Source of the DNA: a virus
IMG/VR virus record: IMGVR_UViG_3300038410_000025
Location: 1 to 48,341 of that record
Length of the DNA stretch: 48,341 bases
Reading direction: 5' to 3' (one strand)
The number at the start of each line of letters is the position of its first letter. The first letter of the stretch is position 1. The notes under the pieces were generated by a model. The model was not told the DNA's origin. It was given only the letters and a program-made list of their open reading frames with translations, and did no database searches. Of this stretch, positions 22,990 through 30,549 are shown piece after piece. The translations under genes and the position numbers were made by a program.

Positions 22990-23181
22990 ATGAGCGAGCG
23001 ATACACAGATTGGAAATGTGCACGGATCAGGGCGGAAGAGATTGCAAATGAAAACCGGTGCCAAGTAGCAATCAGAAAAACCAAAGAATTTGGAAAGGTT
23101 GGATATTCGATTTCGATGGTTTCTGTCTTAGATGCGGATTTTATGACCGCTGAGATTGTGACTCCAGAGGTAAGCAAATAA
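22990..23181 (+). CDS. Small early protein
   Basis: 63 aa, ATG after GGAGGAAACACC. MSERYTDWKCARIRAEEIAN, then RCQVAIRKTKEFGKVGYSIS and MVSVLDADFMTAEIV. Mixed helix/strand, no motif recognised. Confidence 0.65.
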   Translation: MSERYTDWKCARIRAEEIANENRCQVAIRKTKEFGKVGYSISMVSVLDADFMTAEIVTPEVSK

Positions 23182-23203
23182 GCCGCACACGGAGGATTCC
23201 GCC

Positions 23204-23560
23204 ATGAAACGCAATGGCATAAGCCACACACCTGGACCGTGGAAAGTCGGTGAACAACGAACGGGGGATGACTTACCAGACCCGGAATGCGATATTTTCA
23301 CCGAAATTATGTCTGGAGACGGCTTGATCGCCCTGGTGGACGCAACCCCCGTAGACGATCAGTCTCTCGAGGCCAACGCCCGTCTCATCGCCGCCGCCCC
23401 TGCGATGCTGGAGGCGTGTCGTGTGGCGTCGGACGGGATCAATACGTTGGTTGACTTGCATGGGAAATATCTAAGCGCACTAGCAAAGAAACACGTAACA
23501 GATTTACAGAATCTCTTAGAGCGTGCCATCGCCCAAGCCACAAGGGAACCCCATGCTTAG
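23204..23560 (+). CDS. HTPGPW-type conserved phage protein
   Basis: 118 aa, ATG after GGAGGATTCCGCC. Contains HTPGPWKV near the N-terminus and LEANARLIAAAPAMLEACR in the middle, the two hallmarks of a very widespread phage family of unknown function. The C-terminal helix (YLSALAKKHVTDLQNLLERA) is charged. Family recognition is firm; the role is not known. Confidence 0.85.
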   Translation: MKRNGISHTPGPWKVGEQRTGDDLPDPECDIFTEIMSGDGLIALVDATPVDDQSLEANARLIAAAPAMLEACRVASDGINTLVDLHGKYLSALAKKHVTDLQNLLERAIAQATREPHA

Positions 23561-23590
23561 CTACCGCCCGCGTCGGGCAGGGAGACCGCC

Positions 23591-24169
23591 ATGCGACTCG
23601 ATACGAAAGAAAAGCGTTTAGCGTATCGCTACATTCCCAAAGACTCCACAGAGATCCGCTTTGAGTCGGTCGATGCCGTGGTCTATGCCCAGCAAACAGA
23701 GCGCGGCATTATTGCCATCGCTTACCAAGGCACGGCTGCCCATCCTGTCTGGAATTACTCTTTCAAGACGACAGATCGTTTCCAAGACTACGCTACCGAA
23801 TGGGCCCACCACTTGAGCGAATGGCAGAAGAGGAAAGACGAGCGCAGAGAAGCGCGGAAAGCCCCGCATTGCCTCAAGGTTGGCAATATCCTGCGCGCAA
23901 GATGGGGTTATGATCAGACGAACGTGGATTTCTACGAAGTGATTGCAGTCCGGGGGAAGGTCGTAGACGTGCAAGAGATCGGGCAGCATGCCGTTGATCG
24001 ACGCGGGCCCTCGGGAGATTCTGTCATTCCAATTCGGACCGGCCGAGGGAAGATTTACCGCAGCAAGCGCCCGTCAAGGGATGGATATGTACGGATTGAT
24101 GACGTGATCAGCGCGCATCTGTGGGATGGAACTCCGTGCTATCAGACTGATTCAATGTTCGGTCATTAA
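23591..24169 (+). CDS. Conserved phage protein with WGYDQTNVDFYEV motif
   Basis: 192 aa, ATG after AGGGAGACCGCC. The N-terminal half contains a helical basic section (WQKRKDERREARKAPHCLKV); the C-terminal half has VGNILRARWGYDQTNVDFYE, a signature seen in many phage and plasmid proteins of unknown function, followed by YVRIDDVISAHLWDGTPCYQ. Likely a beta-barrel-like module. No catalytic motif visible. Confidence 0.75.
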   Translation: MRLDTKEKRLAYRYIPKDSTEIRFESVDAVVYAQQTERGIIAIAYQGTAAHPVWNYSFKTTDRFQDYATEWAHHLSEWQKRKDERREARKAPHCLKVGNILRARWGYDQTNVDFYEVIAVRGKVVDVQEIGQHAVDRRGPSGDSVIPIRTGRGKIYRSKRPSRDGYVRIDDVISAHLWDGTPCYQTDSMFGH

Positions 24170-24186
24170 CCAAAGGGGATAAGACG

Positions 24187-24558
24187 ATGACTCAACCGAA
24201 TGACCAACAAGCGAACTCGGACCGGCTGAACAAAGGGGAAGTGGCGCGCCTGAAGGCCATATACACCGCGGATACTGTCCACCATGACCTTTGTACGCTT
24301 GGGGTTATCAGGCTGCTGTTGCGGCACATTGACGCCACGGAAAGAGAATATGAGAAGTGTCAACAGGCAGCTCACAAGCAAGCAAACCTGATCCTCCGGT
24401 ATGAGTCAGAACTGGACAGCATATACTGGCATGCAGATCGGTTCGAGCGCTTTGTGGAAGCTTGCCATACATTCCACAGAACAGATCCAAGAACTGCAAC
24501 GCTTAGTGAGGCGATCCGACTATATCGAGAAGCTAGAGCAAGATGGGAGAAGCAGTAA
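24187..24558 (+). CDS. Helical hypothetical protein
   Basis: 123 aa, ATG after GGGGATAAGACG. All-helical and charged (NKGEVARLKAIYTADTVHHD, REYEKCQQAAHKQANLILRY, SEAIRLYREARARWEKQ). Ends in TAATG shared with the next start. No family recognised. Confidence 0.65.
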   Translation: MTQPNDQQANSDRLNKGEVARLKAIYTADTVHHDLCTLGVIRLLLRHIDATEREYEKCQQAAHKQANLILRYESELDSIYWHADRFERFVEACHTFHRTDPRTATLSEAIRLYREARARWEKQ

Positions 24559-24785
24559 TGTCTAGCTACCTCACGCGGGCCTACATCGTCCACGAGTTGG
24601 AGGCCCAATCCTACGCCCGCGAGCAGCGGGGCCTCGGCCGGCTCGTGGAGGCGGACTACAGCCATATCGAGCAGCGATGGGTAATCACTGTGTACCTCGG
24701 CGCCGTCTGTGGTACACTGGCGCCGGACTGGTTCCGGGACGCGTGGCACAACGGCACCCGCGAGGTGCCAGGAGGACGCAGATGA
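24558..24785 (+). CDS. Small hypothetical protein
   Basis: 75 aa, start overlapping the previous stop. MSSYLTRAYIVHELEAQSYA, then HIEQRWVITVYLGAVCGTLA and DWFRDAWHNGTREV. One moderately hydrophobic strand, no signal peptide. Unknown function. Confidence 0.6.
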   Translation: MSSYLTRAYIVHELEAQSYAREQRGLGRLVEADYSHIEQRWVITVYLGAVCGTLAPDWFRDAWHNGTREVPGGRR

Positions 24786-24985
24786 AAAAGCGACTGATGT
24801 ATGAGGTCCGGGCCACATGTTTCCACACAGGCGAGCCCGACTCGCCGTCCCCGTATGCTGCTTCTATGCTCCGCAGAGCTCTCATCAGCCGGCACTATAC
24901 CCACGAGGCAGCGGAGCGCGCCGCCAAGTGCGCCAGGTTCGAGGGCTGCACGTGCGGTTGCGCGGTCGTGGTCGAGCGGCAGTAG
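24782..24985 (+). CDS. Small Cys-rich hypothetical protein
   Basis: 67 aa, ATG after GGAGGACGCAG, ATGA overlap. MKKRLMYEVRATCFHTGEPD, then SRHYTHEAAERAAKCARFEG and CTCGCAVVVERQ. The late CTCGC cluster and the earlier C-x-H might bind metal. Unknown function. Confidence 0.6.
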   Translation: MKKRLMYEVRATCFHTGEPDSPSPYAASMLRRALISRHYTHEAAERAAKCARFEGCTCGCAVVVERQ

Positions 24986-25015
24986 ATCCGTAAGGGCTTT
25001 CTCAGGAGGACGCCG

Positions 25016-25252
25016 ATGAAGACTACATTTCGGATCTTAGAGCATGGTGCTAAGCTCACGGCCTGCCGCCGTGTCCTTCGGCGTTGGGAAGAGCACCAGG
25101 ACAGCCTCGGCGTCGGCGCGGTGTACTGTGGTGGGGGCCATGCCGAGATCTTCGACCTCCGCGAAGGGGAGGGCTGGGATACGTGGACCCCCTATCGTGC
25201 AGCCAAGAGGCTCTCAATCGCTGTAGGGTTTCCCGTTCGCGTGGAGTTCTAG
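25016..25252 (+). CDS. Small hypothetical protein, end of rightward cluster
   Basis: 78 aa, ATG after GGAGGACGCCG. LEHGAKLTACRRVLRRWEEH, then VYCGGGHAEIFDLREGEGWD and AAKRLSIAVGFPVRVEF. Its TAG shares CTAG with the stop of the convergent leftward gene, leaving no room for a terminator. Function unknown. Confidence 0.65.
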   Translation: MKTTFRILEHGAKLTACRRVLRRWEEHQDSLGVGAVYCGGGHAEIFDLREGEGWDTWTPYRAAKRLSIAVGFPVRVEF

Positions 25253-25551
25253 TGGCCGACCGGACGCCGGATCGTAATCCGGCCTTTTGGAATCGCCCAG
25301 GACGCGGAGGTTACCTTGCCTTCGCGTTCTGTGTATTTCGCAGGGTTCCCGTACCGTTTCTCCAAGCGCCGTGAATACGCCGGCCAGGTGGAGCAGATAT
25401 GCGCCATGCCGTCGGAGCGGTCGATCCGGATGACCACCTCCATTTCGGCTTCGCTGGAGGAGTACGGTAACGACTTAAAACGTCTCCTAGATTCGATTCT
25501 ACGCTCACTGATATGCGAAATTCGCGGTATCTGGGAAATGATTTTGCTCAA
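25249..25551 (-). CDS. Hypothetical protein, end of leftward cluster
   Basis: 100 aa, TTG start with GAAGGAGTACCC and TTGA overlap. Basic N-terminus (ERRIESRRRFKSLPYSS), then EMEVVIRIDRSDGMAHICS, RRLEKRYGNPAKY, and SWAIPKGRITIRRPV. The order acidic-strand, R-x-x-K-R-Y-G, W-x-I-P-K recurs in small phage proteins of unknown role. Confidence 0.65.
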   Translation of the reverse strand: MSKIISQIPRISHISERRIESRRRFKSLPYSSSEAEMEVVIRIDRSDGMAHICSTWPAYSRRLEKRYGNPAKYTEREGKVTSASWAIPKGRITIRRPVGH

Positions 25552-25979
25552 AAGGGTACTCCTTCAGCCTCTCGTTCTCGAATCCACTCCTCAAGGGCTT
25601 TCTTTTGCTCGGCCACTGGTGCCGGCTTTGGGTGCTTGGCGAGCTGCGCCGTCTCGATACCGGCCATGAGATCCCGCAACCGGCGTTGATTTTCCTCACG
25701 CGAGAGCAGTTTGGACACCCTACCGGTGTCGCGCCACTCTCCGTTGCCCGGCTCAAGCCTGGATAGCACATACGCCACACACTCCGGGCAGAATCCGTCC
25801 GGATCCACGCGATGCGCCCGCGGACAGTACCGGATCGGCGTGACGTTGATCGGCCACCGCTGGCAGTTCGAGCACCATCCCGAACGATCCAGCCATTCCT
25901 TGCAATGGCAACACTTTACGTCGCTCGTGCGGTCAGACTCGTTGCCGTTACCGCTGCTCGTGGGCTCTTTGTGCTGCAT
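25548..25979 (-). CDS. Zinc-finger protein with C-terminal charged helix
   Basis: 143 aa, ATG 25979 overlapping the replication gene by 32 bases. Cys sets CCHC (23-26), CSNC (36-39), YCPRAHRVD (52 on) and CPEC (64-67) suggest two zinc sites. The C-terminal half is a charged helix (SKLLSREENQRRLRDLMAGI, KKALEEWIREREAEGVP). Coupling with the replication organiser suggests an accessory replication role, by inference only. Confidence 0.65.
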   Translation of the reverse strand: MQHKEPTSSGNGNESDRTSDVKCCHCKEWLDRSGWCSNCQRWPINVTPIRYCPRAHRVDPDGFCPECVAYVLSRLEPGNGEWRDTGRVSKLLSREENQRRLRDLMAGIETAQLAKHPKPAPVAEQKKALEEWIREREAEGVPF

Positions 25980-26682
25980 CCCGTTCTGCCTTTCGTGCGC
26001 TGAACTCCATGCAGTTCTTTAATTTCAACCGGATGGCCCGTTTCGTTCTCGGCACGTACCCTACACCCTCGCAATACGCCGCAGCCTCTAACACCAAGGC
26101 GTCTAGGTTTTTGGGGCAGCTCGTGAACAGCTTATCCATGGTTTCCCACCATGACAGGTCAGCGAGCCATGCCTTGTAGCGAGACAGGAAGGGAATTGTG
26201 GCCACTGAATTGCGAATCGGTTCCCATTCCGGAGGCCAGGAAGCGAATCCATTTGGGGGGGGAGTACTTAGTACGGGGGGTTTTATATTCTCTTCTCTTC
26301 TCTTCTTATTCTCTTCTCCTCTTAGACCGTTACGGTGTGATGCACGGAAGCGTTTTTGCCGTTCTGCAACTGTTGAATCTTCTTGGTACTTTTGCCAGTG
26401 TTCCCACGTAACGACGAACTCGCCGTTACGTTTTGTGCCCTCCTCAACGTTCACGTGTGGCAACAGTTTTATGCACGGAATCAATTCAGCTTCCGTTACG
26501 CCGAACATCGCCGCCAACACTCGATTGTTCTGTGAGATTGTGACCACACCGCCGGTCCCGTGGATCTTCGTGTATGCCCCGAGCATACACCATCGACCGA
26601 ATCCTATTGGACCAAGGGAGACCAACGCATCATCATCGAGTGCGGAGTGCCACAACTTAAACCACCGCTTTTGATCCGCCAT
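25948..26682 (-). CDS. Replication organiser / initiator-like protein
   Basis: 244 aa. The opening RWFKLWHSALDDDALVSLGP, then GFGRWCMLGAYTKIHGTGG and VTISQNNRVLAAMFGVTEAE, matches the N-terminal winged-helix of phage replisome organisers. WEHWQKYQEDSTVAERQKRF and a Lys/Arg/Glu linker follow. The C-terminal part (FLSRYKAWLADLSWWETMDK, CPKNLDALVLEAAAYCEGVG) is the usual helicase-loading section. It should bind the origin and load the host helicase. The linker codons form an origin-like polypurine tract, as in lambda O. Confidence 0.75.
   Translation of the reverse strand: MADQKRWFKLWHSALDDDALVSLGPIGFGRWCMLGAYTKIHGTGGVVTISQNNRVLAAMFGVTEAELIPCIKLLPHVNVEEGTKRNGEFVVTWEHWQKYQEDSTVAERQKRFRASHRNGLRGEENKKRREENIKPPVLSTPPPNGFASWPPEWEPIRNSVATIPFLSRYKAWLADLSWWETMDKLFTSCPKNLDALVLEAAAYCEGVGYVPRTKRAIRLKLKNCMEFSARKAERDAAQRAHEQR
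26255..26324. other. Candidate replication origin inside the initiator gene
   Basis: A run of eight G (26255-26262), the short palindrome GTACTTAGTAC (26264-26274), six G, TTTTATA, then repeated TTCTC/TCTTC units (26288-26324). The pyrimidine-purine bias and short direct repeats lie in the linker part of the initiator gene, the classic place for a lambda-type origin. Inferred, not proven. Confidence 0.45.
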
Positions 26683-26707
26683 ACAATCTCACGAGACTAT
26701 GAATATA

Positions 26708-26827
26708 TCAGTGCATTCCCCTGCATCCAGAGACCCGGGGCGGTTCATCTTCACGCGGTTGCGGCCGCTCGATCACCTGCTCTCGACTAAAGAGATTCGG
26801 CCACACGTCCCGCACGGGCTCAGCCAT
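26708..26827 (-). CDS. Mini-protein upstream of the replication gene
   Basis: 39 aa, ATG overlapping the upstream TGA (TGATG). MAEPVRDVWPNLFSREQVIE then RPQPREDEPPRV. Acidic and Pro-rich. Unknown function. Confidence 0.5.
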   Translation of the reverse strand: MAEPVRDVWPNLFSREQVIERPQPREDEPPRVSGCRGMH

Positions 26828-27822
26828 CACACCGGCAGGCCAGGCTGGGGGTGGCTCGGTTCTCCCTGCGAGGACAGCCACGCTAGGATCGTCTGTAGCC
26901 GCAAGAGATCCAGGCTCGCTAACGCCTTTTCCAACTCCATGCCGTCCGTGCTCGGCCAATTCTTGTGCAGGTACATATTGAACCTGGCACGGCTGACTGT
27001 CCCGGCCTCCAGATGCTCCCGAATGCGGACGATGCCTTTATCGGTGTCGGAGAGCTCGCCAGCGGGGGCTTCCTGGATCTCCGTTCCCTCAGCTTTCACC
27101 GGCTGGGTCGAAGGTGCCGCTGGCGATTCGACCTTGGCCATCTTCTCCGCGATGGCGTCTTTGATGGCGGCCACGAGGCGTTTGTTAACCTCAGCGTACT
27201 TGTTCTTAGGATCAGCCGCGGACTTCTCAAAGGTCGGCAGATATTTGTTGAGCGTGGCGAGATCGCAGTCGGCTGGCGCCTTGCCCTTCACGTCGTCTGG
27301 GAATGGAAATACGATTGGCCTTCCGTTCTTGCTCCTGACGCCCTCCATTTCCTCGGCTGGCGTACCGGAATAACCAGCAAGAACCGCGACCCAGGCGAAC
27401 GCCATGCGGCCGAGTTTCGATTGTGCCCGGGTCTGCGCCATGGATTTCACGGCGTAGTCGTCATCCCATCGCTTGATCGTTCGGCCATCCCGAGTCTCGA
27501 TCTCTTCATCGAAGAAACAGGACGCCTCGGCTCCAATGACATGCGTTCCGTCGTCGATCCGCACAAGTTCAGCCCGTGCCTCATACCCGACCTTTGTGCC
27601 GCCTTCGATAACCGGACGGGTCCAAACGATGTCCGTAAGGTAACCATTGAACCGACCGATCGTCTGCCATGCCTCAACTTCAAGATGCGGCTTGCTACCT
27701 CCGAGATCCTTAGATAGTCCGGCTTCCTTCACGACCCGCATGAGGGCATTCGCTTGCATCCTGCCCTCGAGGATGAGTTCGTCAGGCGTGCGCTTCTCTC
27801 GCGTTGCCAGTGCTTCTGTCAT
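26827..27822 (-). CDS. Probable phage recombination-associated protein
   Basis: 331 aa. The N-terminal domain reads MQANALMRVVKEAGLSKDLG, HLEVEAWQTIGRFNGYLTDI, LVRIDDGTHVIGAEASCFFD, then YAVKSMAQTRAQSKLGRMAF and AGYSGTPAEEME. The SMAQTRAxSKxxR...LAGYxxTPAEEM signature is common in phage genes next to single-strand annealing or nuclease-inhibitor genes. A linker rich in Pro/Ala and a C-terminal helical part (GIVRIREHLEAGTVSRARF) follow. Neighbouring Gp157-like and RusA-like genes support a recombination role. The biochemical activity is not established. Confidence 0.6.
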   Translation of the reverse strand: MTEALATREKRTPDELILEGRMQANALMRVVKEAGLSKDLGGSKPHLEVEAWQTIGRFNGYLTDIVWTRPVIEGGTKVGYEARAELVRIDDGTHVIGAEASCFFDEEIETRDGRTIKRWDDDYAVKSMAQTRAQSKLGRMAFAWVAVLAGYSGTPAEEMEGVRSKNGRPIVFPFPDDVKGKAPADCDLATLNKYLPTFEKSAADPKNKYAEVNKRLVAAIKDAIAEKMAKVESPAAPSTQPVKAEGTEIQEAPAGELSDTDKGIVRIREHLEAGTVSRARFNMYLHKNWPSTDGMELEKALASLDLLRLQTILAWLSSQGEPSHPQPGLPV

Positions 27823-27825
27823 CGT

Positions 27826-28380
27826 CTACCCCTTCCTGATAGTAACCGAAGGCTCGCCGCCAACCTCCTTCACCAGATCACGGAACCATGATGGGTACGA
27901 ATCGAAGAGGACGCGGAATTCCTTGGCGACAATACTTCGCTTCGTCTTGATGCATGCCGCCACATTCGTTCCGTTCGCCGCAAGGGAATCCAGCGCGTCC
28001 AAGACGGCAGCCTCGTCATATTCCAGTTTCACGGGCCGCTTGCTGAGGAAGGCGGATCCCCACGGCGTTTTGATCTTGTCTCCCGTGGCGATGAGATACG
28101 CCTCGAGGAATCGCCTGAGGGCCTGCTCTCTGGCCTCCTGTGCGGCAATCATTAGGCCCCAGGCCCTCACATCCTCATCCATGGCAGCTTTCAACTTCTC
28201 GACCGTGGTGCGCTGGCGCAAGGCAGCCCTGACGAGCCGGCCAGCGATGATGGGATCGCTCGGGGCCCAGCCAGTCGGAGCGAGAGTTGCCAACGTCTCG
28301 GGATCAGGATCGGGCCTCTGAAGTTCGGCCTGGAATTGATCCATCGCGTCGGCCTGTGCGGTGACAGCGGTTTCATTCAT
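27826..28380 (-). CDS. Gp157-like protein
   Basis: 184 aa, ATG 28380 in ATGA overlap, GGAAAGGGAGGCAACGCC upstream. Helical N-terminus, then KLKAAMDEDVRAWGLMIAAQ, ALRRFLEAYLIATGDKIKTP, and SAFLSKRPVKLEYDE. This helix-helix-beta order (kinked coiled coil, then a sheet with K-T-P and L-x-K) is typical of siphovirus Gp157-type proteins, some of which confer resistance to host defence or inhibit nucleases. Family call moderate; function inferred. Confidence 0.65.
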   Translation of the reverse strand: MNETAVTAQADAMDQFQAELQRPDPDPETLATLAPTGWAPSDPIIAGRLVRAALRQRTTVEKLKAAMDEDVRAWGLMIAAQEAREQALRRFLEAYLIATGDKIKTPWGSAFLSKRPVKLEYDEAAVLDALDSLAANGTNVAACIKTKRSIVAKEFRVLFDSYPSWFRDLVKEVGGEPSVTIRKG

Positions 28381-28619
28381 GGCGTTGCCTCCCTTTCCCA
28401 CTCCCATGGTTTCTCACCTTTTTCGATAGCTGCTTCCCATCGCTTGGCTTCCTCGATACATGCGTCACTTGGGATCTCGTTCCCAAACTCATCCATGTAC
28501 CGGGCAATATCTTGGCAAAGGTCACGCCGCCCAGCCATCACACCATTGACGACGGGAGAAAGCCGATCCCACCAGTTGATAAGCCAACGAGAATTGGCAT
28601 CCACGTCGTAATGACCCAT
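28377..28619 (-). CDS. Hypothetical protein
   Basis: 80 aa, start overlapping the previous stop (TGATG). MGHYDVDANSRWLINWWDRL, then LCQDIARYMDEFGNEIPSDA and KRWEAAIEKGEKPWEWERE. Trp-rich and acidic. No family recognised. Confidence 0.6.
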   Translation of the reverse strand: MGHYDVDANSRWLINWWDRLSPVVNGVMAGRRDLCQDIARYMDEFGNEIPSDACIEEAKRWEAAIEKGEKPWEWEREATP

Positions 28620-28912
28620 CACACCTCGCTCGCCGGCTCCGGCGCCGCGACCGTAACGGAGTGCCACACGCCATTTTTCTTTGCCCAGTGACGCGGACTT
28701 GCCAATTCTCTATGATTCTCGGGTGGGCATCCTGTCTGCTCCCGCCTGCCGCAAACCAAGTATGTCAATGTCCTCGACGAGCAACCTGACCATCCAGCCG
28801 GCGAATGCACTTGCTGTTGGGTATACCAAAAGCACCACAGAGAGGGGCATTCGCCAGCCCTTACATTTACAGGCTTGATTGTTCTGTCTGCGATCCTGAC
28901 TCTAACTAGCAC
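28619..28912 (-). CDS. Cys-containing hypothetical protein
   Basis: 97 aa from GTG 28912, overlapping the upstream gene by 11 bases. Cys at CPSLWC, GCSSRTLTYLVCG and TGCPP could form a zinc site, with ASPRHWAKKNGVWHSVTVAA near the C-terminus. Uncertain start; function unknown. Confidence 0.5.
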   Translation of the reverse strand: MLVRVRIADRTIKPVNVRAGECPSLWCFWYTQQQVHSPAGWSGCSSRTLTYLVCGRREQTGCPPENHRELASPRHWAKKNGVWHSVTVAAPEPASEV

Positions 28913-29060
28913 TTGCCGTCTTCGGCTCCGGTGTCGCGCCCGGCTTTCCGTTCGCCAGCTCTTTCGTCAGCATGGCCAAGATATGTTCCTTGGTCTTGCG
29001 ATCCGCGCTCTTGATCCACCCCCACAGCTCCATCCGCTGTTCGCTCGTCATCTTCGGCAT
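28902..29060 (-). CDS. Small charged helical protein
   Basis: 52 aa, ATG with GGGAGGAATAATC. MPKMTSEQRMELWGWIKSAD, then RKTKEHILAMLTKELANGKP. A single charged helix hairpin. Unknown function. Confidence 0.6.
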   Translation of the reverse strand: MPKMTSEQRMELWGWIKSADRKTKEHILAMLTKELANGKPGATPEPKTASAS

Positions 29061-29062
29061 GA

Positions 29063-29361
29063 TTATTCCTCCCACTCCAACGTGATCACCGTTTCGTCGT
29101 GGTCAGACTTTTCCTGCGTATAGCGTACTTCCGAGATGCACTTGGCCGAATCATCTTCAAGTATTCTTGTAGCGACCAATCCATCCAGGATAGCCTTAAT
29201 GGAGATTCCGTCCGGATCGCATAGTCGCGTACGTCTGGAGTGGCAGAGGACACGGCATTTTTGAGGCAATCGCGTACTCTCTTTCTTTCCCAGCGATTCA
29301 TCGCCAGGAGGTTATTCCAGGTAGGAAGTGGGAAAGGGAGGATGATGGTCAGGCGCCTCAC
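29063..29361 (-). pseudogene. RusA-like Holliday-junction resolvase split over two frames
   Basis: The N-terminal part lies in the frame starting at GTG 29361 (PLPTWNNLLAMNRWERKRVR). The C-terminal part lies one base back, from about 29269: DPDGISIKAILDGLVATRIL, then EDDSAKCISEVRYTQEKS and ETVITLEWEE. The latter is the RusA core, with conserved acidic DPD and DD that bind magnesium. A -1 shift at the run of five A (29262-29258, codons CTC AAA AAT) would join both into about 100 aa. It is either a decayed gene, a sequencing error or recoding. The unshifted frame ends at 29086. Confidence 0.7.
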
Positions 29362-29549
29362 TTCTTCGCCTCCAGCAGGAGTGCCTGAAACTCCGATTCC
29401 TTGATGATTCGCACCCGCACAGGCTGCGCCTCGGGGGATGGTCGTCCGCCCTTTTTGAGCCTTGCCGCACTGGGCTCGGCCCACGCGCACAAGCCAAAAT
29501 CACATTCCCACGCCCACGCAAGTATGCCGGGAATTTTCTTCTTGATCAC
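29358..29549 (-). CDS. Small Trp/Cys-rich hypothetical protein
   Basis: 63 aa, GTG start in GTGA overlap with GGAGGCGAAGAA upstream. KKIPGILAWAWECDFGLCAW, then basic RLKKGGRPSPEAQPVRVRII and KESEFQALLLEAKK. Unknown function; coupled to the RusA-like gene. Confidence 0.6.
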   Translation of the reverse strand: MIKKKIPGILAWAWECDFGLCAWAEPSAARLKKGGRPSPEAQPVRVRIIKESEFQALLLEAKK

Positions 29550-29692
29550 TTCTTCGCCTCCTCCTGCCGGATCGGTTCAACCTCCATGGCGTGGTCATGG
29601 CAGTCCTCACAAAGCCGGCACAGCTGACAGATCTCTACGCCGTCCTCTGCGGTCGCGTGGCAGAGAATGCATGCCAGAGGTTCGTCACTCAT
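29546..29692 (-). CDS. Mini zinc-ribbon protein
   Basis: 48 aa, ATG with GAGAGGTACACGGCG. Sequence CILCHATAEDGVEICQLCRL followed by CEDCHDHAMEVE gives CxxC-H, CxxC and CxxC-H sets, a compact double-zinc fold. Many phages encode such proteins; the role is unknown. Confidence 0.65.
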   Translation of the reverse strand: MSDEPLACILCHATAEDGVEICQLCRLCEDCHDHAMEVEPIRQEEAKK

Positions 29693-29831
29693 CGCCGTGT
29701 ACCTCTCGCAGGATCTTCTCGTAGGCTTCCCGATAGCACAGCTGCCACAGGAAGCCAGCACCGAACTTCTCCTTGGCCATCTGCTTGGCGAGGGCCTCGG
29801 CGCGTTGAGCGAGAGGATCAGGCGCGGTCAT
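29685..29831 (-). CDS. Small helical protein
   Basis: 48 aa, ATGA overlap with the upstream zinc-finger gene. MTAPDPLAQRAEALAKQMAK, then EKFGAGFLWQLCYREAYEKI. Charged helix. Unknown function. Confidence 0.6.
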   Translation of the reverse strand: MTAPDPLAQRAEALAKQMAKEKFGAGFLWQLCYREAYEKILREVHGDE

Positions 29832-30190
29832 TCTTCCGCCTTACCATGCTTTGTTTCCATGTGCCGACGTAGATTTTGGAAACTGCGGTGACATTGGGGA
29901 CAAACGCCGCACATTACGCGGTGTTTTAATTTCTTCAGAGCGGTTCGCTCTCTGTCTAAATTTCTCTCCGCCAAGTCCCGTTGCGCTCGCAGACTGACAG
30001 CATCTCGTTTCGCCTCCTCCAATTCTCGCTTGAGGCGGGTGGTTTCCGTTTCTGAGAAAATCCGACAGTGGCCGTTAGGACAGTACCAACTCAATTTCCG
30101 TTCCTTACGCTCTCGCTTAAAGGATTCTGGAACGGCGAAAGATATTCCGCATTCTCCGCAAAGCATGTCAACTAAAGTTATTGCAGTCAT
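29828..30190 (-). CDS. Two zinc fingers joined by a coiled coil
   Basis: 120 aa, ATGA overlap. N-terminal zinc site MLCGECGISFAVPESF...WYCPNGHC, a long coiled coil (ETETTRLKRELEEAKRDAVS, LRAQRDLAERNLDRERTALK), and a C-terminal C2H2 finger CPQCHRSFQNLRRHMETKH. This arrangement recurs across phages of GC-rich hosts; the function is unknown but nucleic-acid binding is likely. Confidence 0.75.
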   Translation of the reverse strand: MTAITLVDMLCGECGISFAVPESFKRERKERKLSWYCPNGHCRIFSETETTRLKRELEEAKRDAVSLRAQRDLAERNLDRERTALKKLKHRVMCGVCPQCHRSFQNLRRHMETKHGKAEE

Positions 30191-30549
30191 TCCTTTTTGT
30201 CCTCCAGTCGCGGAGCTTGAACTCGCCCGACTCTCCCGTTCCTCGGTGACATCAGGTGAAAGCAGTTCGGCATCACATTCACCCATTCCGTGTCATCGGG
30301 CACCTGCACCCACTGGATCACGTCCCTGCCCGGGAGAAGCAGCCGGCAGACTTCTTTCATCTCCTCCCAACTCGGGTAGCGATCCGCGCACGAAACCGAG
30401 ACGTGGTGCCATGGACCGTCTTCCTGCTCTTCTTGGGTATAGATTATTCGCACTTCGCCCAACACATAGCACTTCGGACCGAAAAGTAAGCCTTCCATGT
30501 CATGCACAGGAAGATGGCCGAAATCTACCTCTTGCAATGTGGGGTGCAT
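30187..30549 (-). CDS. DUF7694-like conserved phage protein
   Basis: 120 aa. Core reads WHHVSVSCADRYPSWEEMKE, then LLPGRDVIQWVQVPDDTEWV and NVMPNCFHLMSPRNG. The HHVSVS...RYPSWEEM...P...WVN..PNCFHL pattern marks a very common phage family of unknown function. An N-terminal beta section precedes it. Confidence 0.75.
   Translation of the reverse strand: MHPTLQEVDFGHLPVHDMEGLLFGPKCYVLGEVRIIYTQEEQEDGPWHHVSVSCADRYPSWEEMKEVCRLLLPGRDVIQWVQVPDDTEWVNVMPNCFHLMSPRNGRVGRVQAPRLEDKKE

Noticed and set aside
29086-29361. 91-aa protein as a complete, normal gene
   Set aside because: Its C-terminal half is in the wrong frame relative to the clear RusA core that lies one base back.
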